Assembly: GCA_011050675.1 (NCBI GenBank)
Contig: DRFI01000017.1
Location: 124,001-188,000, forward strand
Direction of reading: 5' to 3'
DNA from: Maribacter sp.
GTDB lineage: Bacteria > Bacteroidota > Bacteroidia > Flavobacteriales > Flavobacteriaceae
DNA length: 64,000 bases
Both the position numbers and the translations under genes were made by a program. Shown here piece after piece: positions 9,244 through 19,088 of this stretch. Numbering within the stretch: the first letter of the stretch is position 1; each line of letters starts with the position of its first letter. The notes below the pieces were generated by a model, which was not told the DNA's origin, searched no databases, and saw only the letters and a program-made list of their open reading frames with translations.

Positions 9244-9783
9244 ATGAGCGAATCTAGAGCCGCATTACGTTACGCAAAGGCGATATTGGACATGGCCAAG
9301 GAAAATAAAGCCTTGGTTGCTGTTGAGAAAGATATGCGTTCAATCGTCGCTACTATTTCAGATAGTAAAGAATTAAAAGATGTATTAGCAAGTCCTGTTG
9401 TATCTGGTACTTCTAAAAAGAATGCATTGCTTGAAATTTTCAAAGGATGTGATTCAATTACTGAAGGCACTATTGGCATGTTGGTTGATAACAAGCGTGT
9501 GGGTATGCTAAATGAAGTTGCTTTAAAATACATTATTCTTAATGAGCAATTAAAAGGAAAAGGTGTGGCTTATGTTACTACTGCTGTTCCTTTAGATACT
9601 GCTACAGAGAAAAAAGTACTTAAATATATTGCTACGATCACTGCTGATGAGGTAACTATTGAGAATAAAATCGACGAGAGTATAATCGGTGGTTTTATCT
9701 TAAGAGTTGGAGACTTACAATACGATGCTAGTGTAAGCAATAAGCTTAACAATTTAAAAAGAGAATTTTCTAATAGTCTATAA
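9244..9783 (+). CDS. atpH: F0F1 ATP synthase subunit delta
   Basis: A 179-residue OSCP/delta subunit that joins the b-stalk to the top of the F1 head. The N-terminal helical domain (RAALRYAKAILDMAKEN onwards, residues 5-105) is followed by the C-terminal domain with the conserved stretch IDESIIGGFILRVGD near 145-158. The length is typical. It begins 8 bases after atpF and is followed by a 58-base spacer containing a hairpin before atpA. Confidence 0.94.
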   Translation: MSESRAALRYAKAILDMAKENKALVAVEKDMRSIVATISDSKELKDVLASPVVSGTSKKNALLEIFKGCDSITEGTIGMLVDNKRVGMLNEVALKYIILNEQLKGKGVAYVTTAVPLDTATEKKVLKYIATITADEVTIENKIDESIIGGFILRVGDLQYDASVSNKLNNLKREFSNSL

Positions 9784-9793
9784 TAACTATATA

Positions 9794-9820
9794 AGGCAAA
9801 GGACGTTTTGTCCATAGCCT
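9794..9820 (+). other. Interrupted hairpin between atpH and atpA
   Basis: AGGC (9794-9797) pairs with GCCT (9817-9820), and inside it GGAC (9801-9804) pairs with GTCC (9810-9813). There is no T-tract, so this is an RNA structure rather than a terminator. It could affect processing or translation of atpA. Confidence 0.45.
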
Positions 9821-9841
9821 AATATCTTATACTAATTAAAA

Positions 9842-11422
9842 ATGGCAGGAGTAAAAGCCGCTGAAGTATCAGCAATTTTAAAGAAACAATTATCAGGATT
9901 TGATGCTACCGCTACTTTAGACGAAGTAGGTACTGTATTAACTGTAGGTGATGGTATTGCAAGAATCTACGGATTAGCTAATGCTCAATATGGAGAATTA
10001 GTTGAGTTCGAAGGTGGACTTGAAGGTATCGTTCTTAACCTGGAAGAAGATAACGTAGGTGTGGTTCTTTTGGGACCTTCTAAATCTGTTGGTGAAGGAG
10101 ATACGGTAAAACGTACACAACGAATCGCTTCTGTAAAAGTTGGTGAAGGAATTGTTGGTCGTGTGGTTGATACTCTAGGTAATCCAATCGATGGTAAAGG
10201 ACCTATAACTGGTGATACTTATGAAATGCCTTTAGAGCGTAAAGCTCCAGGTGTAATCTATAGAGAGCCTGTAACCGAGCCAATGCAATCTGGTATTAAA
10301 GCAATTGATGCTATGATCCCAGTTGGTAGAGGGCAAAGAGAGCTTGTTATTGGTGACCGTCAAACTGGTAAGACTACAGTTTGTATCGATACCATTTTGA
10401 ACCAAAGAGAATTTTATGATGCTGGTAAACCTGTTTACTGTATCTATGTTGCCATAGGTCAGAAAGCATCTACTGTTGCTGGTATTGCTCAAGTATTAGA
10501 AGATAAAGGTGCAATGGCATATACTACCATTGTAGCCGCTAACGCATCTGATCCAGCACCAATGCAAGTTTATGCACCGTTCACAGGAGCATCTATTGGT
10601 GAGTATTTCCGTGATACAGGTCGTCCTGCATTAATTATATATGATGATTTATCAAAACAAGCGGTAGCTTACCGTGAGGTATCTCTTTTGTTAAGAAGAC
10701 CACCGGGACGTGAAGCTTACCCAGGTGATGTTTTCTACCTGCATTCTAGATTATTAGAGCGTGCTGCAAAAGTTATCAATGATGATGATATCGCAAAAGA
10801 AATGAATGATTTGCCAGAGGTGTTAAAGCCAATGGTAAAAGGTGGTGGTTCTTTAACGGCTTTGCCAATTATTGAAACACAAGCAGGTGATGTTTCTGCT
10901 TATATCCCAACTAACGTAATTTCTATTACTGACGGACAGATATTCTTAGAGCAAGATTTATTCAACCAAGGTGTAAGACCAGCAATTAACGTAGGTATTT
11001 CTGTATCTCGTGTTGGTGGTAACGCTCAGATTAAATCAATGAAAAAAGTTGCAGGTACTTTGAAACTGGATCAAGCACAGTTTCGTGAATTGGAAGCTTT
11101 TGCTAAGTTCGGTTCAGATTTAGATGCTGCTACTTTAAACGTAATTGAAAAAGGACGTAGAAACGTTGAAATTTTGAAACAAGCACAAAATGATCCTTTC
11201 ACTGTTGAAGATCAGGTTGCAATAATCTATGCTGGTTCTAAGAACTTGTTAAGAGATGTACCTGTTGAGAAAGTAAAAGAATTCGAACGTGATTATTTAG
11301 AATTTTTGAACGCTAAGCATAGAGATATTCTTGATACATTGAAGGCAGGTAAACTTACTGATGAAGTAACTGATACATTGACTTCTGTTTGTAAAGAGCT
11401 TTCTGCAAAATATAAGAAATAA
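9842..11422 (+). CDS. atpA: F0F1 ATP synthase subunit alpha
   Basis: A 526-residue alpha subunit of the F1 head, the non-catalytic nucleotide-binding partner of beta. Walker A GDRQTGKT is at residues 171-178, and the arginine-finger region reads [14 protein letters not shown]. The length is slightly above the ~510 of other bacteria. It is flanked by spacers that each contain a hairpin. The catalytic beta subunit is not encoded in this cluster. Confidence 0.97.
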   Translation: MAGVKAAEVSAILKKQLSGFDATATLDEVGTVLTVGDGIARIYGLANAQYGELVEFEGGLEGIVLNLEEDNVGVVLLGPSKSVGEGDTVKRTQRIASVKVGEGIVGRVVDTLGNPIDGKGPITGDTYEMPLERKAPGVIYREPVTEPMQSGIKAIDAMIPVGRGQRELVIGDRQTGKTTVCIDTILNQREFYDAGKPVYCIYVAIGQKASTVAGIAQVLEDKGAMAYTTIVAANASDPAPMQVYAPFTGASIGEYFRDTGRPALIIYDDLSKQAVAYREVSLLLRRPPGREAYPGDVFYLHSRLLERAAKVINDDDIAKEMNDLPEVLKPMVKGGGSLTALPIIETQAGDVSAYIPTNVISITDGQIFLEQDLFNQGVRPAINVGISVSRVGGNAQIKSMKKVAGTLKLDQAQFRELEAFAKFGSDLDAATLNVIEKGRRNVEILKQAQNDPFTVEDQVAIIYAGSKNLLRDVPVEKVKEFERDYLEFLNAKHRDILDTLKAGKLTDEVTDTLTSVCKELSAKYKK

Positions 11423-11436
11423 ATAAGTACTGAGTT

Positions 11437-11479
11437 AGAGGTACAAACTTTTACCTATTAGTAATAGTTTGTACTTTTT
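11437..11479 (+). terminator. Terminator-like hairpin between atpA and atpG
   Basis: GTACAAACT (11441-11449) pairs perfectly with AGTTTGTAC (11466-11474) around a 16-base loop, extended at the base by AG/TT-type pairs, and is followed by TTTTTG. It lies in the 74-base gap before atpG and probably attenuates or marks an mRNA end. Confidence 0.55.
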
Positions 11480-11496
11480 GCTAAACACTGAATATA

Positions 11497-12360
11497 ATGG
11501 CAAATTTAAAGGAGATACGAAATAGGATTTCATCGGTTTCTTCAACGATGCAGATAACCAGTGCCATGAAAATGGTATCTGCTGCTAAACTGAAGAAAGC
11601 GCAAGATGCTATTACCGCAATGCGACCATACTCAGATAAACTAACTGAATTACTACAAAACTTAAGTTCTAGTTTAGAAGGTGATACAGGGAGTGTTTAT
11701 GCCGATAATCGTGTTGTAAATAAAGTTTTAGTGGTTTCTATTACTTCTAATAGAGGTCTTTGTGGTGCTTTTAATACTAATATATTAAAGCAGTCGGTTA
11801 ACCTTGCAGAGAATGTTTACGCTGGTAAAGAAGTTGACTTTGTAGCTATTGGAAAAAAAGCAAATGACTATTTAGGAAAACGTTTTAATGTTATTGCAAA
11901 CCATAGTGGTGTATATGACGATTTAACTTTTGATAATGTAGCTGATATTGCAGAAGGTTTAATGGAACTTTTTACTGCTGGTGCATATGACCGTATTGAA
12001 ATTATATATAATAAATTCAAAAATGCGGCTACACAAATAGTAATGACAGAGCAGTTTTTGCCAATTGTTCCATTAGAGGAAATTGAGGTAACTGCAAGTG
12101 CAGATTATACATTTGAGCCTACAAAAATTGAAATAATTGAAGAATTAATTCCTAAGTCTTTAAAGACACAATTATATAAAGGTATTAGAGATTCATTTGC
12201 AAGTGAGCATGGTGCACGTATGACCGCAATGCACAAAGCAACTGATAACGCTACAGAAATGCGTGACCAGTTAAAGTTAACGTATAACAAAGCAAGACAA
12301 GCAGCTATTACCAATGAGATTTTGGAAATTGTTGGCGGAGCAGAAGCTTTGAATAATTAA
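11497..12360 (+). CDS. atpG: F0F1 ATP synthase subunit gamma
   Basis: A 287-residue gamma subunit, the central rotor shaft. The N-terminal helix MANLKEIRNRISSVSSTMQ continues into ITSAMKMVSAAKLKKAQ. The C-terminal helix ARMTAMHKATDNATEM and the end NEILEIVGGAEAL are family hallmarks. It is the last gene of the atp run and is followed by a strong terminator. Genes atpD and atpC are absent here, as is usual in Bacteroidota, where they form a separate operon. Confidence 0.96.
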   Translation: MANLKEIRNRISSVSSTMQITSAMKMVSAAKLKKAQDAITAMRPYSDKLTELLQNLSSSLEGDTGSVYADNRVVNKVLVVSITSNRGLCGAFNTNILKQSVNLAENVYAGKEVDFVAIGKKANDYLGKRFNVIANHSGVYDDLTFDNVADIAEGLMELFTAGAYDRIEIIYNKFKNAATQIVMTEQFLPIVPLEEIEVTASADYTFEPTKIEIIEELIPKSLKTQLYKGIRDSFASEHGARMTAMHKATDNATEMRDQLKLTYNKARQAAITNEILEIVGGAEALNN

Positions 12361-12410
12361 TTGCTCTTGCTAAATTAGCTAGGCAATTATATAATTTTAT
12401 GTTATTTAAA

Positions 12411-12440
12411 ACCCCACTATATAGTGGGGTTTTTCTTTTT
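12411..12440 (+). terminator. Strong terminator after atpG
   Basis: ACCCCACTAT and ATAGTGGGGT form a 20-base perfect palindrome that folds as a GC-rich hairpin and is followed by TTTTCTTTTT. It closes the porW-atp transcript. Confidence 0.88.
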
Positions 12441-12483
12441 CTACATTTTAGAGTCCTTTTTTTATCCGACTTTTGTCTTGACC

Positions 12484-13704
12484 ATGAAATCTAACAAAAC
12501 AGCCTTACTTTTTATTTTCATTACCATTCTAGTTGATGTTATTGGTATTGGTATCATCCTGCCAATTATACCTGATTTGATAATGGATTTAACAGGAGAG
12601 GGCAATCACATGGCTATTATATATGGCATGTGGCTTACGACCGCCTTTGCTGGTATGCAATTTTTGTTTTCACCGGTATTAGGGGAAATATCAGATAGGT
12701 TTGGTAGACGCCCTATTTTGCTTTTAGCACTCTTAGGTCTTAGTATAGATTATTTAATTCATGCTTGGGCACCAACTATAACATGGTTATTCTTAGGTCG
12801 TTTTTTAGCAGGAATTACAGGTGCTAGTTTTACTGTTGCATCAGCGTACATAGCAGATGTAAGTACAAAAGAAAATAAAGCAAAAAATTTCGGACTAATT
12901 GGTGCTGCCTTTGGAATCGGTTTTATTATTGGTCCTGGTATCGGAGGGTTTTTCGGAGAAATTAATATTCGATTACCTTTTTATATTGCTGCAGGCTTAA
13001 CATTTGCCAATTTCCTTTTTGGCTATTTCTTTGTGCCTGAATCTTTGACTGCGGAGAATAGGCGACAAATTAATTTTACAAAGATGATTCCTGGGGTTTC
13101 TTTGTTTGCTTTGCGAAATTATAAAGGCATCCTTTTATTGATATCTGCCTTCTTTTTGGCAAATCTTGCAGGGCAGGCATTACCATCAACTTGGTCGTAT
13201 TACGGTATTGAGCGTTACGATTGGAGTCCAAAAGAAATTGGTTTGTCACTTATGGTGGTTGGGCTGTTTGTGGCCATCGTACAAGGATTTTTAGTGGGTA
13301 AGATTGTAAAGAAATTTGGAAAACGAAAGGTAATTACATTCGGCTTCCTATTATGGACAGTTGGTATGTTTCTATTCTCTTTCGCTAAAGAACCCTGGAT
13401 GCTATATGCCTTCCTAATTCCTTATGCATTGGGTGGTATTGCTGGTCCAACTGTACAAGGAGTAATTTCCAATCAAGTATCTGAAAAAGAACAGGGAATT
13501 TTACAGGGATCTATAACTGGTCTTGTTAGTGTTACTGCTATTTTAGGTCAATTCATATTTGCTCCTGTATTTTATTATTTTATACGACCTGAGACATCTA
13601 TTTATTTCCCGGGCGCTCCATATGCTTTAGCAGCTTTATTTCTTTTAGTGGCGTTTGTATTAGCTTATACTGCTATAAAACGTATGGATGTAGAGCCAGA
13701 ATAA
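12484..13704 (+). CDS. TCR/Tet family MFS transporter
   Basis: A 406-residue, 12-helix major facilitator. Motif A is GEISDRFGRRP (residues ~67-77), and the N-terminus ILVDVIGIGIILPIIPDL is typical of tetracycline/multidrug:H+ antiporters of the TetA group. I chose ATG 12484 (MKSNKTALLF); the frame is open upstream into the atpG terminator, which cannot be coding. Chromosomal flavobacterial members of this family are usually not shown to confer resistance, so the substrate is open. It stands alone between the atp terminator and the hydrolase gene. Confidence 0.85.
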   Translation: MKSNKTALLFIFITILVDVIGIGIILPIIPDLIMDLTGEGNHMAIIYGMWLTTAFAGMQFLFSPVLGEISDRFGRRPILLLALLGLSIDYLIHAWAPTITWLFLGRFLAGITGASFTVASAYIADVSTKENKAKNFGLIGAAFGIGFIIGPGIGGFFGEINIRLPFYIAAGLTFANFLFGYFFVPESLTAENRRQINFTKMIPGVSLFALRNYKGILLLISAFFLANLAGQALPSTWSYYGIERYDWSPKEIGLSLMVVGLFVAIVQGFLVGKIVKKFGKRKVITFGFLLWTVGMFLFSFAKEPWMLYAFLIPYALGGIAGPTVQGVISNQVSEKEQGILQGSITGLVSVTAILGQFIFAPVFYYFIRPETSIYFPGAPYALAALFLLVAFVLAYTAIKRMDVEPE

Positions 13705-13776
13705 ATATTTTCTATTTTTCCATGTAACATTTTTCGAGAATTGAATCTAAAGGGCAAACAAACAAAAACTCTTAAG

Positions 13777-14619
13777 ATGAAAAATTTTAAAAATTTACTA
13801 TTCGCATTTATTATTCTTTGTGCTTTTTCAATTACTGCTCAGAACAATCCTTTTAAGGTTGATGTAGTTGGTACTGGCGAACCAATTCTTTTATTTCCAG
13901 GATTTGCATGTACAGGTGATGTATGGAATGAAACTGTCATCGAACTATCTAAAAACTATGAATGTCATGTTTTTACTTTCGCAGGTTTTGGTGATGTTCC
14001 CGCTATAGAAAAACCATGGCTTCCAAAAATAAAAGAAGGAGTCCTTACCTACATTTCCAAAAATAAATTGGAAAATCCAATAGTTATTGGTCATAGTTTG
14101 GGTGGTGCGTTAGCTTTATGGATGGCTACTGAAAGTAGCTCTTACAAAAAGTTGATTGTTGTAGATGCGTTACCATCAACAGGTGCATTAATGATGCCTG
14201 ATTTTAAAAGTGAATATATGGTGTATGATTCTCCGTATAACAAACAGGTATTAGAGATGAATAATGCAGATTTCGAAAATATGGCGAGTCAAATGGCAGG
14301 TAGCATGTCTTCCGATAAATTAAAACAATTACAAATTAAGGACTGGATGATTAAGGCAGATAGAGAAACCTATGTGTATGGCTATACCGATTTATTAAAG
14401 CTAGATTTACGTGAAGATCTTTCTAAAATAAATATACCGGTAACTATTTTAGCCGCCACGGAGCCTTATGGACTAGAGATGGCTAAATCTACTTATGATA
14501 CGCAGTATAATGCTCTAGGCGAATATACTATAGAGTTTGCCAATGGATCATCGCACTTTATCATGTACGATCAACCAAAATGGTTTTTAGAAAATCTTAA
14601 AAAAGCTTTGAACAACTAA
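13777..14619 (+). CDS. Secreted alpha/beta hydrolase
   Basis: A 280-residue protein with a signal peptide (residues 1-21, ending in ITAQ) and an alpha/beta hydrolase fold. The nucleophile elbow is GHSLGG with S107, the oxyanion part is LFPGFACTG and the likely catalytic histidine is in GSSHFIMYD near the C-terminus. The substrate is unknown. I chose ATG 13777 because it begins the signal peptide; an upstream TTG would add an odd basic stretch. The stop codon overlaps the start of the sigma factor gene (TAATG), so the hydrolase, sigma factor and membrane protein form one operon. Confidence 0.8.
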   Translation: MKNFKNLLFAFIILCAFSITAQNNPFKVDVVGTGEPILLFPGFACTGDVWNETVIELSKNYECHVFTFAGFGDVPAIEKPWLPKIKEGVLTYISKNKLENPIVIGHSLGGALALWMATESSSYKKLIVVDALPSTGALMMPDFKSEYMVYDSPYNKQVLEMNNADFENMASQMAGSMSSDKLKQLQIKDWMIKADRETYVYGYTDLLKLDLREDLSKINIPVTILAATEPYGLEMAKSTYDTQYNALGEYTIEFANGSSHFIMYDQPKWFLENLKKALNN

Positions 14620-15113
14620 TGGTTTCTAAAGAGAATAAATACAAGAATATTTACCAGGAAAACTATCCTAAGGTCATGCGTTTATGCATGGGTTATACGG
14701 TAGGTGACGAAGCTCTTGCTAAAGATTTAGCTCAAGAAACCTTTATAAAGGTTTGGCAAAATTTGGATGGTTTTAGAAATGAAAGTGGAATTGGAACTTG
14801 GATTTACCGAATATGTGTAAATACGTGTTTAGCTGAAATACGAAAACAACGTAAAAAAGATAGAAACCTATCAATTGATACTTTTCAAGTAAGTGATTCT
14901 AATGAGGATCCTACCGAAAAAGAGGATATGTTGGTTCAATTATACGGCTGTATCAATAAATTAAGTAGTACTAATAAAGCTATTATTTTATTGGAGTTAG
15001 AAGGTTTGCCTCAATTAGAAATTTCTGAGATTATGGGAATAAAACATGAAGCTATTCGAACTAGAATACATAGAATAAAACAACAACTTACAAAATGTGT
15101 CAACAATGAATAA
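14619..15113 (+). CDS. ECF RNA polymerase sigma factor
   Basis: A 164-residue sigma-70 factor of the extracytoplasmic function type. Region 2 covers about residues 12-80 (AKDLAQETFIKVWQNLDGF, then GIGTWIYRICVNTCL). Region 4 covers about 105-160 (helix-turn-helix LEGLPQLEISEIMGI and KHEAIRTRIHRIKQQL). The gene overlaps the hydrolase stop and in turn overlaps the next gene by 8 bases. The downstream four-helix protein is the obvious candidate regulator. The regulon is unknown. Confidence 0.92.
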   Translation: MVSKENKYKNIYQENYPKVMRLCMGYTVGDEALAKDLAQETFIKVWQNLDGFRNESGIGTWIYRICVNTCLAEIRKQRKKDRNLSIDTFQVSDSNEDPTEKEDMLVQLYGCINKLSSTNKAIILLELEGLPQLEISEIMGIKHEAIRTRIHRIKQQLTKCVNNE

Positions 15114-15666
15114 TTTTGAAGAATTACAAAATAAATGGCAGAACCAATCTGGAACGTCTGCTACCGACAACGGGTTCGAAACCTTGTTGCATAGTGTAAA
15201 ATCTATAGAGAACAAACAAAGGATAGGAAACATTGTTTTAACAATAACAATCATTATACTAGCTTCATTTTTAATCTATGTTTCTGGATATAAGAGTAAC
15301 ACATTTTTATTGGGAATTAGTCTAATGATAGGGAGTTTAGTTGTTAGAATTGCTATTGAATTGTATAGCCTAAAGAAGTTAAGAAGTATAAATTTTAGTA
15401 AGGATTCAAGTACTTTTAAAAGTGATTTAACCAATTATTATAGCTTTAGAAAATATATTCATTATCTAGTTACACCTTTAGCTTTGATGATTTATGCTAT
15501 CGGATTTGTGATTCTATTACCCCTGTTTAAAGCTACGTTATCTCATGGTTTTTATCTCTATATACTATTCTCATCAATAGTGTTTCTTCTAATTTTCTGT
15601 GTATTTATATATAAACAGATAAAAAGCGAACTCTCTAAACTGAAACAATTACAAGTGCAGGACTAA
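15106..15666 (+). CDS. Four-helix membrane protein, possible anti-sigma factor
   Basis: A 186-residue protein with a hydrophilic N-terminal ~40 residues (MNNFEELQNKWQNQ) and four predicted membrane helices at about 46-66, 71-92, 118-143 and 150-173. I recognise no named family. It overlaps the ECF sigma gene by 8 bases (ATGAATAA). A cytoplasmic N-terminus plus membrane anchor encoded directly after a sigma factor suggests an anti-sigma factor, but this is an inference from position. I chose ATG 15106; an in-frame GTG at 15097 is possible. Confidence 0.7.
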   Translation: MNNFEELQNKWQNQSGTSATDNGFETLLHSVKSIENKQRIGNIVLTITIIILASFLIYVSGYKSNTFLLGISLMIGSLVVRIAIELYSLKKLRSINFSKDSSTFKSDLTNYYSFRKYIHYLVTPLALMIYAIGFVILLPLFKATLSHGFYLYILFSSIVFLLIFCVFIYKQIKSELSKLKQLQVQD

Positions 15667-15728
15667 TTGTTTATTTGTGATAGCAATGTTAAATGACTAA
15701 TTAAACCCATATTACTTCATATCTTTAT

Positions 15729-16187
15729 ATGGATAATATGGGTCTAATGAAATATTTATATAGTTGTTTTATACTTTTCTGTCTTTGTCTAACGAGCTGT
15801 ACATCTCAAAAGAAATTACAGACCGAAATTCCATTTGATATAGGTAAAGCTACTTGCCAACAGTATGTTGGTGGAAGAGAAGAAAGCGGTTCTGGTACAG
15901 AATTAAAAATTCCGGTTTCTTTATTGGATAATTCTGATATTGAAGTGAGCGAAGTTTATTTTCGGGGAAAACAAGTGAAGGCTCTTGTACATACGGTTGA
16001 AAATAAAAAAGTAATTGTAGTTAGAATACCCAAGGATAGCCCAGAATCGGCAGAAACATTGGACTTATCATTAAATTCAGATGAAGCAGTTATAAGCTAT
16101 CTTGAAAATGGTGAAATTAGATATGCTAAGGTTAAGGACATAAAACAAAAGCAGCCATTAATTTATAAGGGCGCACCTAAAAACTAA
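15729..16187 (+). CDS. Hypothetical lipoprotein
   Basis: A 152-residue protein with a lipoprotein signal peptide; the lipobox is LTSC and is followed by TSQKKLQTE. The mature part is predicted mostly beta (LKIPVSLLDNSDIEVSEVYFRG, split here by turns, then KVIVVRIPKDSPE). ATGs at 15729, 15738 and 15747 are all possible; 15747 (MKYLYSCFIL) makes the most ordinary signal peptide. I do not recognise the family. It stands alone before the flippase promoter. Confidence 0.65.
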   Translation: MDNMGLMKYLYSCFILFCLCLTSCTSQKKLQTEIPFDIGKATCQQYVGGREESGSGTELKIPVSLLDNSDIEVSEVYFRGKQVKALVHTVENKKVIVVRIPKDSPESAETLDLSLNSDEAVISYLENGEIRYAKVKDIKQKQPLIYKGAPKN

Positions 16188-16188
16188 C

Positions 16189-16219
16189 TTTGTAACTAGG
16201 CTTTTAATAGGTACTTTTA
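16189..16219 (+). promoter_or_regulatory. Candidate promoter for the flippase-dut cluster
   Basis: TTTG (16189-16192), a 19-base spacer and TACTTTTA (16212-16219) give a near-perfect Bacteroidota promoter with one mismatch in the -7 box. Transcription would begin about 15 bases before the TTG start codon. Confidence 0.55.
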
Positions 16220-16238
16220 TCACCTGAATTTATAGTGC

Positions 16239-17699
16239 TTGAATCCACTCAAAAAACTTTTTAAACAAACGGCAATTTATGGCTTGGCTACTGTCTTGCC
16301 AAGGATGATTTCGTTCTTGTTGGTGCCTATTTATACAGATGTAATGGCGCCAGGTAAGTATGGCGAGGTTACTCTTATTTTCTCTTGGTTTGCTATATTC
16401 AACGTTTTTCTAGCCTACGGAATGGAAACTGCCTTTTTTAGGTTTTATAAGGAATCGGAGAATAGAAAGAAAGTAGTTAGTACTTCTTTATTATCTATAA
16501 TGGGCTCTACGGCATTATTGGTGGTAATTGGTATTTTATTTAAAGAAAAATTATCTGCAGCATTAAATATTGATCTGCCTTTCATGAATTATGTGTTGGG
16601 AATTTTAGCTTTAGATGCATTGGCAATAATACCGTTTGCATGGCTTAGAGCTAACGAAAAACCAATGCGATATGCTATTGTAAAAATTCTAAATGTTTCG
16701 CTTAATCTAGGTCTTACATTATTTTTCTTAATTCTGTTGCCTAAAATGGCTCAAGAAACATCGACCGGATTTTTACATTCCCTATATAAAGCCGACTATG
16801 AAATACCATACATTTTAATTGCTAATTTAATTGCAAGCGCAATAACATTGTTATTAATGATAAGGGTGTATATACGTAGACCCTATGAGTTCGATAAGGT
16901 GCTTTGGAAAAGAATGGTTCGTTATGCAATGCCTGTTATGGTTGCTGGTGTAGCATTTACTATTAACGAGGTTTTTGACCGTTATTTGCTTTCCGAATTA
17001 TTACCTGTAGATATCGCCAAAAGTGAGATGGGAAAATATTCCGCTTGTTATAAATTGGCACTTTTTATGACACTTTTTGCGACGGCCTTTCGTATGGGAA
17101 TAGAGCCATTTTTCTTTAGTCATTCAGATACTAAAAACCCTCAAAAAGCTTATGCGCAAATCACCAATTATTTTGTGGTTTTAGGGAGTATTATTTTGTT
17201 GACAGTTGTGGTTTTTTCTGATGTTCTTAAGCGACTTTTGGTGCTTAATGATGCGTATTGGGATGCTATGCCAATCGTTCCTTTAATTGTTCTAGCTAGT
17301 TTCTTTTTAGGTATTTACCATAACCTTTCCGTTTGGTATAAAGTTACAGACCGCACTAAATTTGGGGCATATATTTCATTAATTGGGGCAGTATTGACTA
17401 TAATTGTTAACCTGATATTCATACCCTACTTTGGTTATATGGCTTCGGCAGTGGCGACACTATTAGCTTATGGAACAATGATGTTACTTTCTTTTTACTT
17501 TGGAAGGATGTATTATCCAATCCCTTATAACTTCAGAAAAATTATCTTTTATTTAGTAGTATCCATCTTGTTTTCTGCTATTTCATTTTACATTTTTGAT
17601 AGGAATCTTTTAGTAGGTATACCATTACTATTATTATTCTTGGTCTTGGTGTATAAGTTAGAATTCGAGAATCTTAAAAAATTATATTTAAATAGATGA
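16239..17699 (+). CDS. Polysaccharide/lipid-linked oligosaccharide flippase (Wzx-like)
   Basis: A 486-residue membrane protein with 12-14 hydrophobic segments of the MOP/MATE superfamily, oligosaccharide flippase branch ([21 protein letters not shown] at the N-terminus, cut here by the first loop). It probably flips undecaprenyl-linked glycans across the inner membrane. The start is TTG at 16239: an in-frame TAG sits two codons upstream and the next ATG falls inside helix 1. The stop overlaps the dut start (ATGA). No glycosyltransferases are nearby. Confidence 0.85.
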   Translation: MNPLKKLFKQTAIYGLATVLPRMISFLLVPIYTDVMAPGKYGEVTLIFSWFAIFNVFLAYGMETAFFRFYKESENRKKVVSTSLLSIMGSTALLVVIGILFKEKLSAALNIDLPFMNYVLGILALDALAIIPFAWLRANEKPMRYAIVKILNVSLNLGLTLFFLILLPKMAQETSTGFLHSLYKADYEIPYILIANLIASAITLLLMIRVYIRRPYEFDKVLWKRMVRYAMPVMVAGVAFTINEVFDRYLLSELLPVDIAKSEMGKYSACYKLALFMTLFATAFRMGIEPFFFSHSDTKNPQKAYAQITNYFVVLGSIILLTVVVFSDVLKRLLVLNDAYWDAMPIVPLIVLASFFLGIYHNLSVWYKVTDRTKFGAYISLIGAVLTIIVNLIFIPYFGYMASAVATLLAYGTMMLLSFYFGRMYYPIPYNFRKIIFYLVVSILFSAISFYIFDRNLLVGIPLLLLFLVLVYKLEFENLKKLYLNR

Positions 17700-18130
17700 A
17701 CATAAAAATTATAAATAAATCGAATCACGATTTACCACATTACGAAACAGAGGCATCTGCGGGTATGGACTTAAGAGCAAACCTTACTGAAGCTGTTACA
17801 TTGCAGTCTTTAGGTAGAGCTATTATACCAACTGGTCTATTTATAGAATTACCTGTTGGAGTAGAAGCACAGGTGAGACCTAGAAGCGGTTTGGCTGCTA
17901 AAAAGGGTGTTACCGTACTTAATGCACCGGGTACAATTGATGCAGATTATAGAGGAGAGATTGGTGTAATATTGGTAAACCTTTCTGGTGAAGATTTTAT
18001 AGTGGAAAATGGTGAACGTATTGCGCAAATGGTCATTGCCAAACACGAACGTGCAGAGTGGAATGTTGTAGATAATTTATCTGAAACGGCAAGGGGCGAA
18101 GGCGGCTTCGGTAGTACTGGTGTAAAGTAA
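17696..18130 (+). CDS. dut: dUTP diphosphatase
   Basis: A 144-residue trimeric dUTPase that hydrolyses dUTP to dUMP and keeps uracil out of DNA. All five motifs are visible: AGMDLRA (near 22), [28 protein letters not shown] and the C-terminal [10 protein letters not shown]. The length is typical. It overlaps the flippase gene by 4 bases and is 16 bases before the TPR gene. Confidence 0.97.
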   Translation: MNIKIINKSNHDLPHYETEASAGMDLRANLTEAVTLQSLGRAIIPTGLFIELPVGVEAQVRPRSGLAAKKGVTVLNAPGTIDADYRGEIGVILVNLSGEDFIVENGERIAQMVIAKHERAEWNVVDNLSETARGEGGFGSTGVK

Positions 18131-18146
18131 TATCTTATAGAATTAT

Positions 18147-19082
18147 ATGAAGAAGTTAATCTTTTTGGGTTTGGTTATTGGAGTTTTTAATTCTCCAATG
18201 TCAAGTTACGCTCAAGAAGATCAAGAAATTGAAGTTGAACAAAGTGCAGAGGTATTTCTAGAGGAATACTCAGACACTTTTCAAGAGAACTTTTTTGAAG
18301 GGTTAAAGCAAAAAGGAATCAGGAATTATGACCGTGCTATCACCTATTTTTTAGAGTGTAAAAAGTTACAGCCACAAAATACCGTAGTCTCTTTTGAATT
18401 GGCTAAGTTTCATTTGTATGATAAGCAATTGGTCATAGCTCAAGAATATGCTTTAGAGGCGCTAAACGGTGAACCAGAAAATTATTGGTATGCGGAAACT
18501 CTAGTTAATATAGTTGAAGCTAGAAAATCGGTAATTGAAGAAGTAAAAGAGGAATTGTCATGGAACAATACTGTTTTAAGAGGAAACATTGCTGAAATAT
18601 ATTTTTTAAAAGGTAATTATCTAAATGCAAAATCTGTATTGAAAGGGGTAAAGATTCCGAAGAAATATGAGCGTTTAGAAATGAAAATTACAGATTCCAT
18701 CGCTAAGCAATCAATGAAAACCAATCTTATTGTGGAGTCGATAAAACCGATTTCTAGTCAAGATTTGGATAGTGTAGAGGGTTATAAATCACAAATTGAA
18801 ATTTTACTTGGCTCAACTATTTATAATGAAAAGCTGCTTCAAACCACAGAAGAAGCAATAGAGAATTTTCCGTCTCAACCTTATTTTTATTACGCGTACG
18901 GAGCGGCTTTAAATAAAGCTCAGAAACATAAAGAGGCTATAGATGTTTTAGAGACAGCATTAGATTATCTTATTGATGATGTTACTTTAGAAAACGCTAT
19001 TTATAAAGAATTGGCAAATGCCTATACCGGTACCAACAATACGTCTAAGGCAAATATGTACCTTAGTAAAATTAAATCTTGA
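18147..19082 (+). CDS. Secreted TPR protein
   Basis: A 311-residue protein with an N-terminal signal peptide (residues 1-22, ending in SYAQ) and tetratricopeptide-like helices, clearest at about 45-120 (IRNYDRAITYFLECKKLQPQ) and 240-305 (AYGAALNKAQKHKEAIDVLE). It is probably periplasmic or outer-membrane associated. It lies between dut and the DUF4292 lipoprotein with short gaps, an order I recall as conserved in Flavobacteriaceae together with the LytM gene. The specific function is unknown. Confidence 0.8.
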   Translation: MKKLIFLGLVIGVFNSPMSSYAQEDQEIEVEQSAEVFLEEYSDTFQENFFEGLKQKGIRNYDRAITYFLECKKLQPQNTVVSFELAKFHLYDKQLVIAQEYALEALNGEPENYWYAETLVNIVEARKSVIEEVKEELSWNNTVLRGNIAEIYFLKGNYLNAKSVLKGVKIPKKYERLEMKITDSIAKQSMKTNLIVESIKPISSQDLDSVEGYKSQIEILLGSTIYNEKLLQTTEEAIENFPSQPYFYYAYGAALNKAQKHKEAIDVLETALDYLIDDVTLENAIYKELANAYTGTNNTSKANMYLSKIKS

Positions 19083-19088
19083 TTTTAG

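Noticed and set aside
12484..13704. Acquired tetracycline resistance gene
   Set aside because: The protein is only TetA-like at family level, there are no mobile elements nearby and base composition looks like the surroundings.
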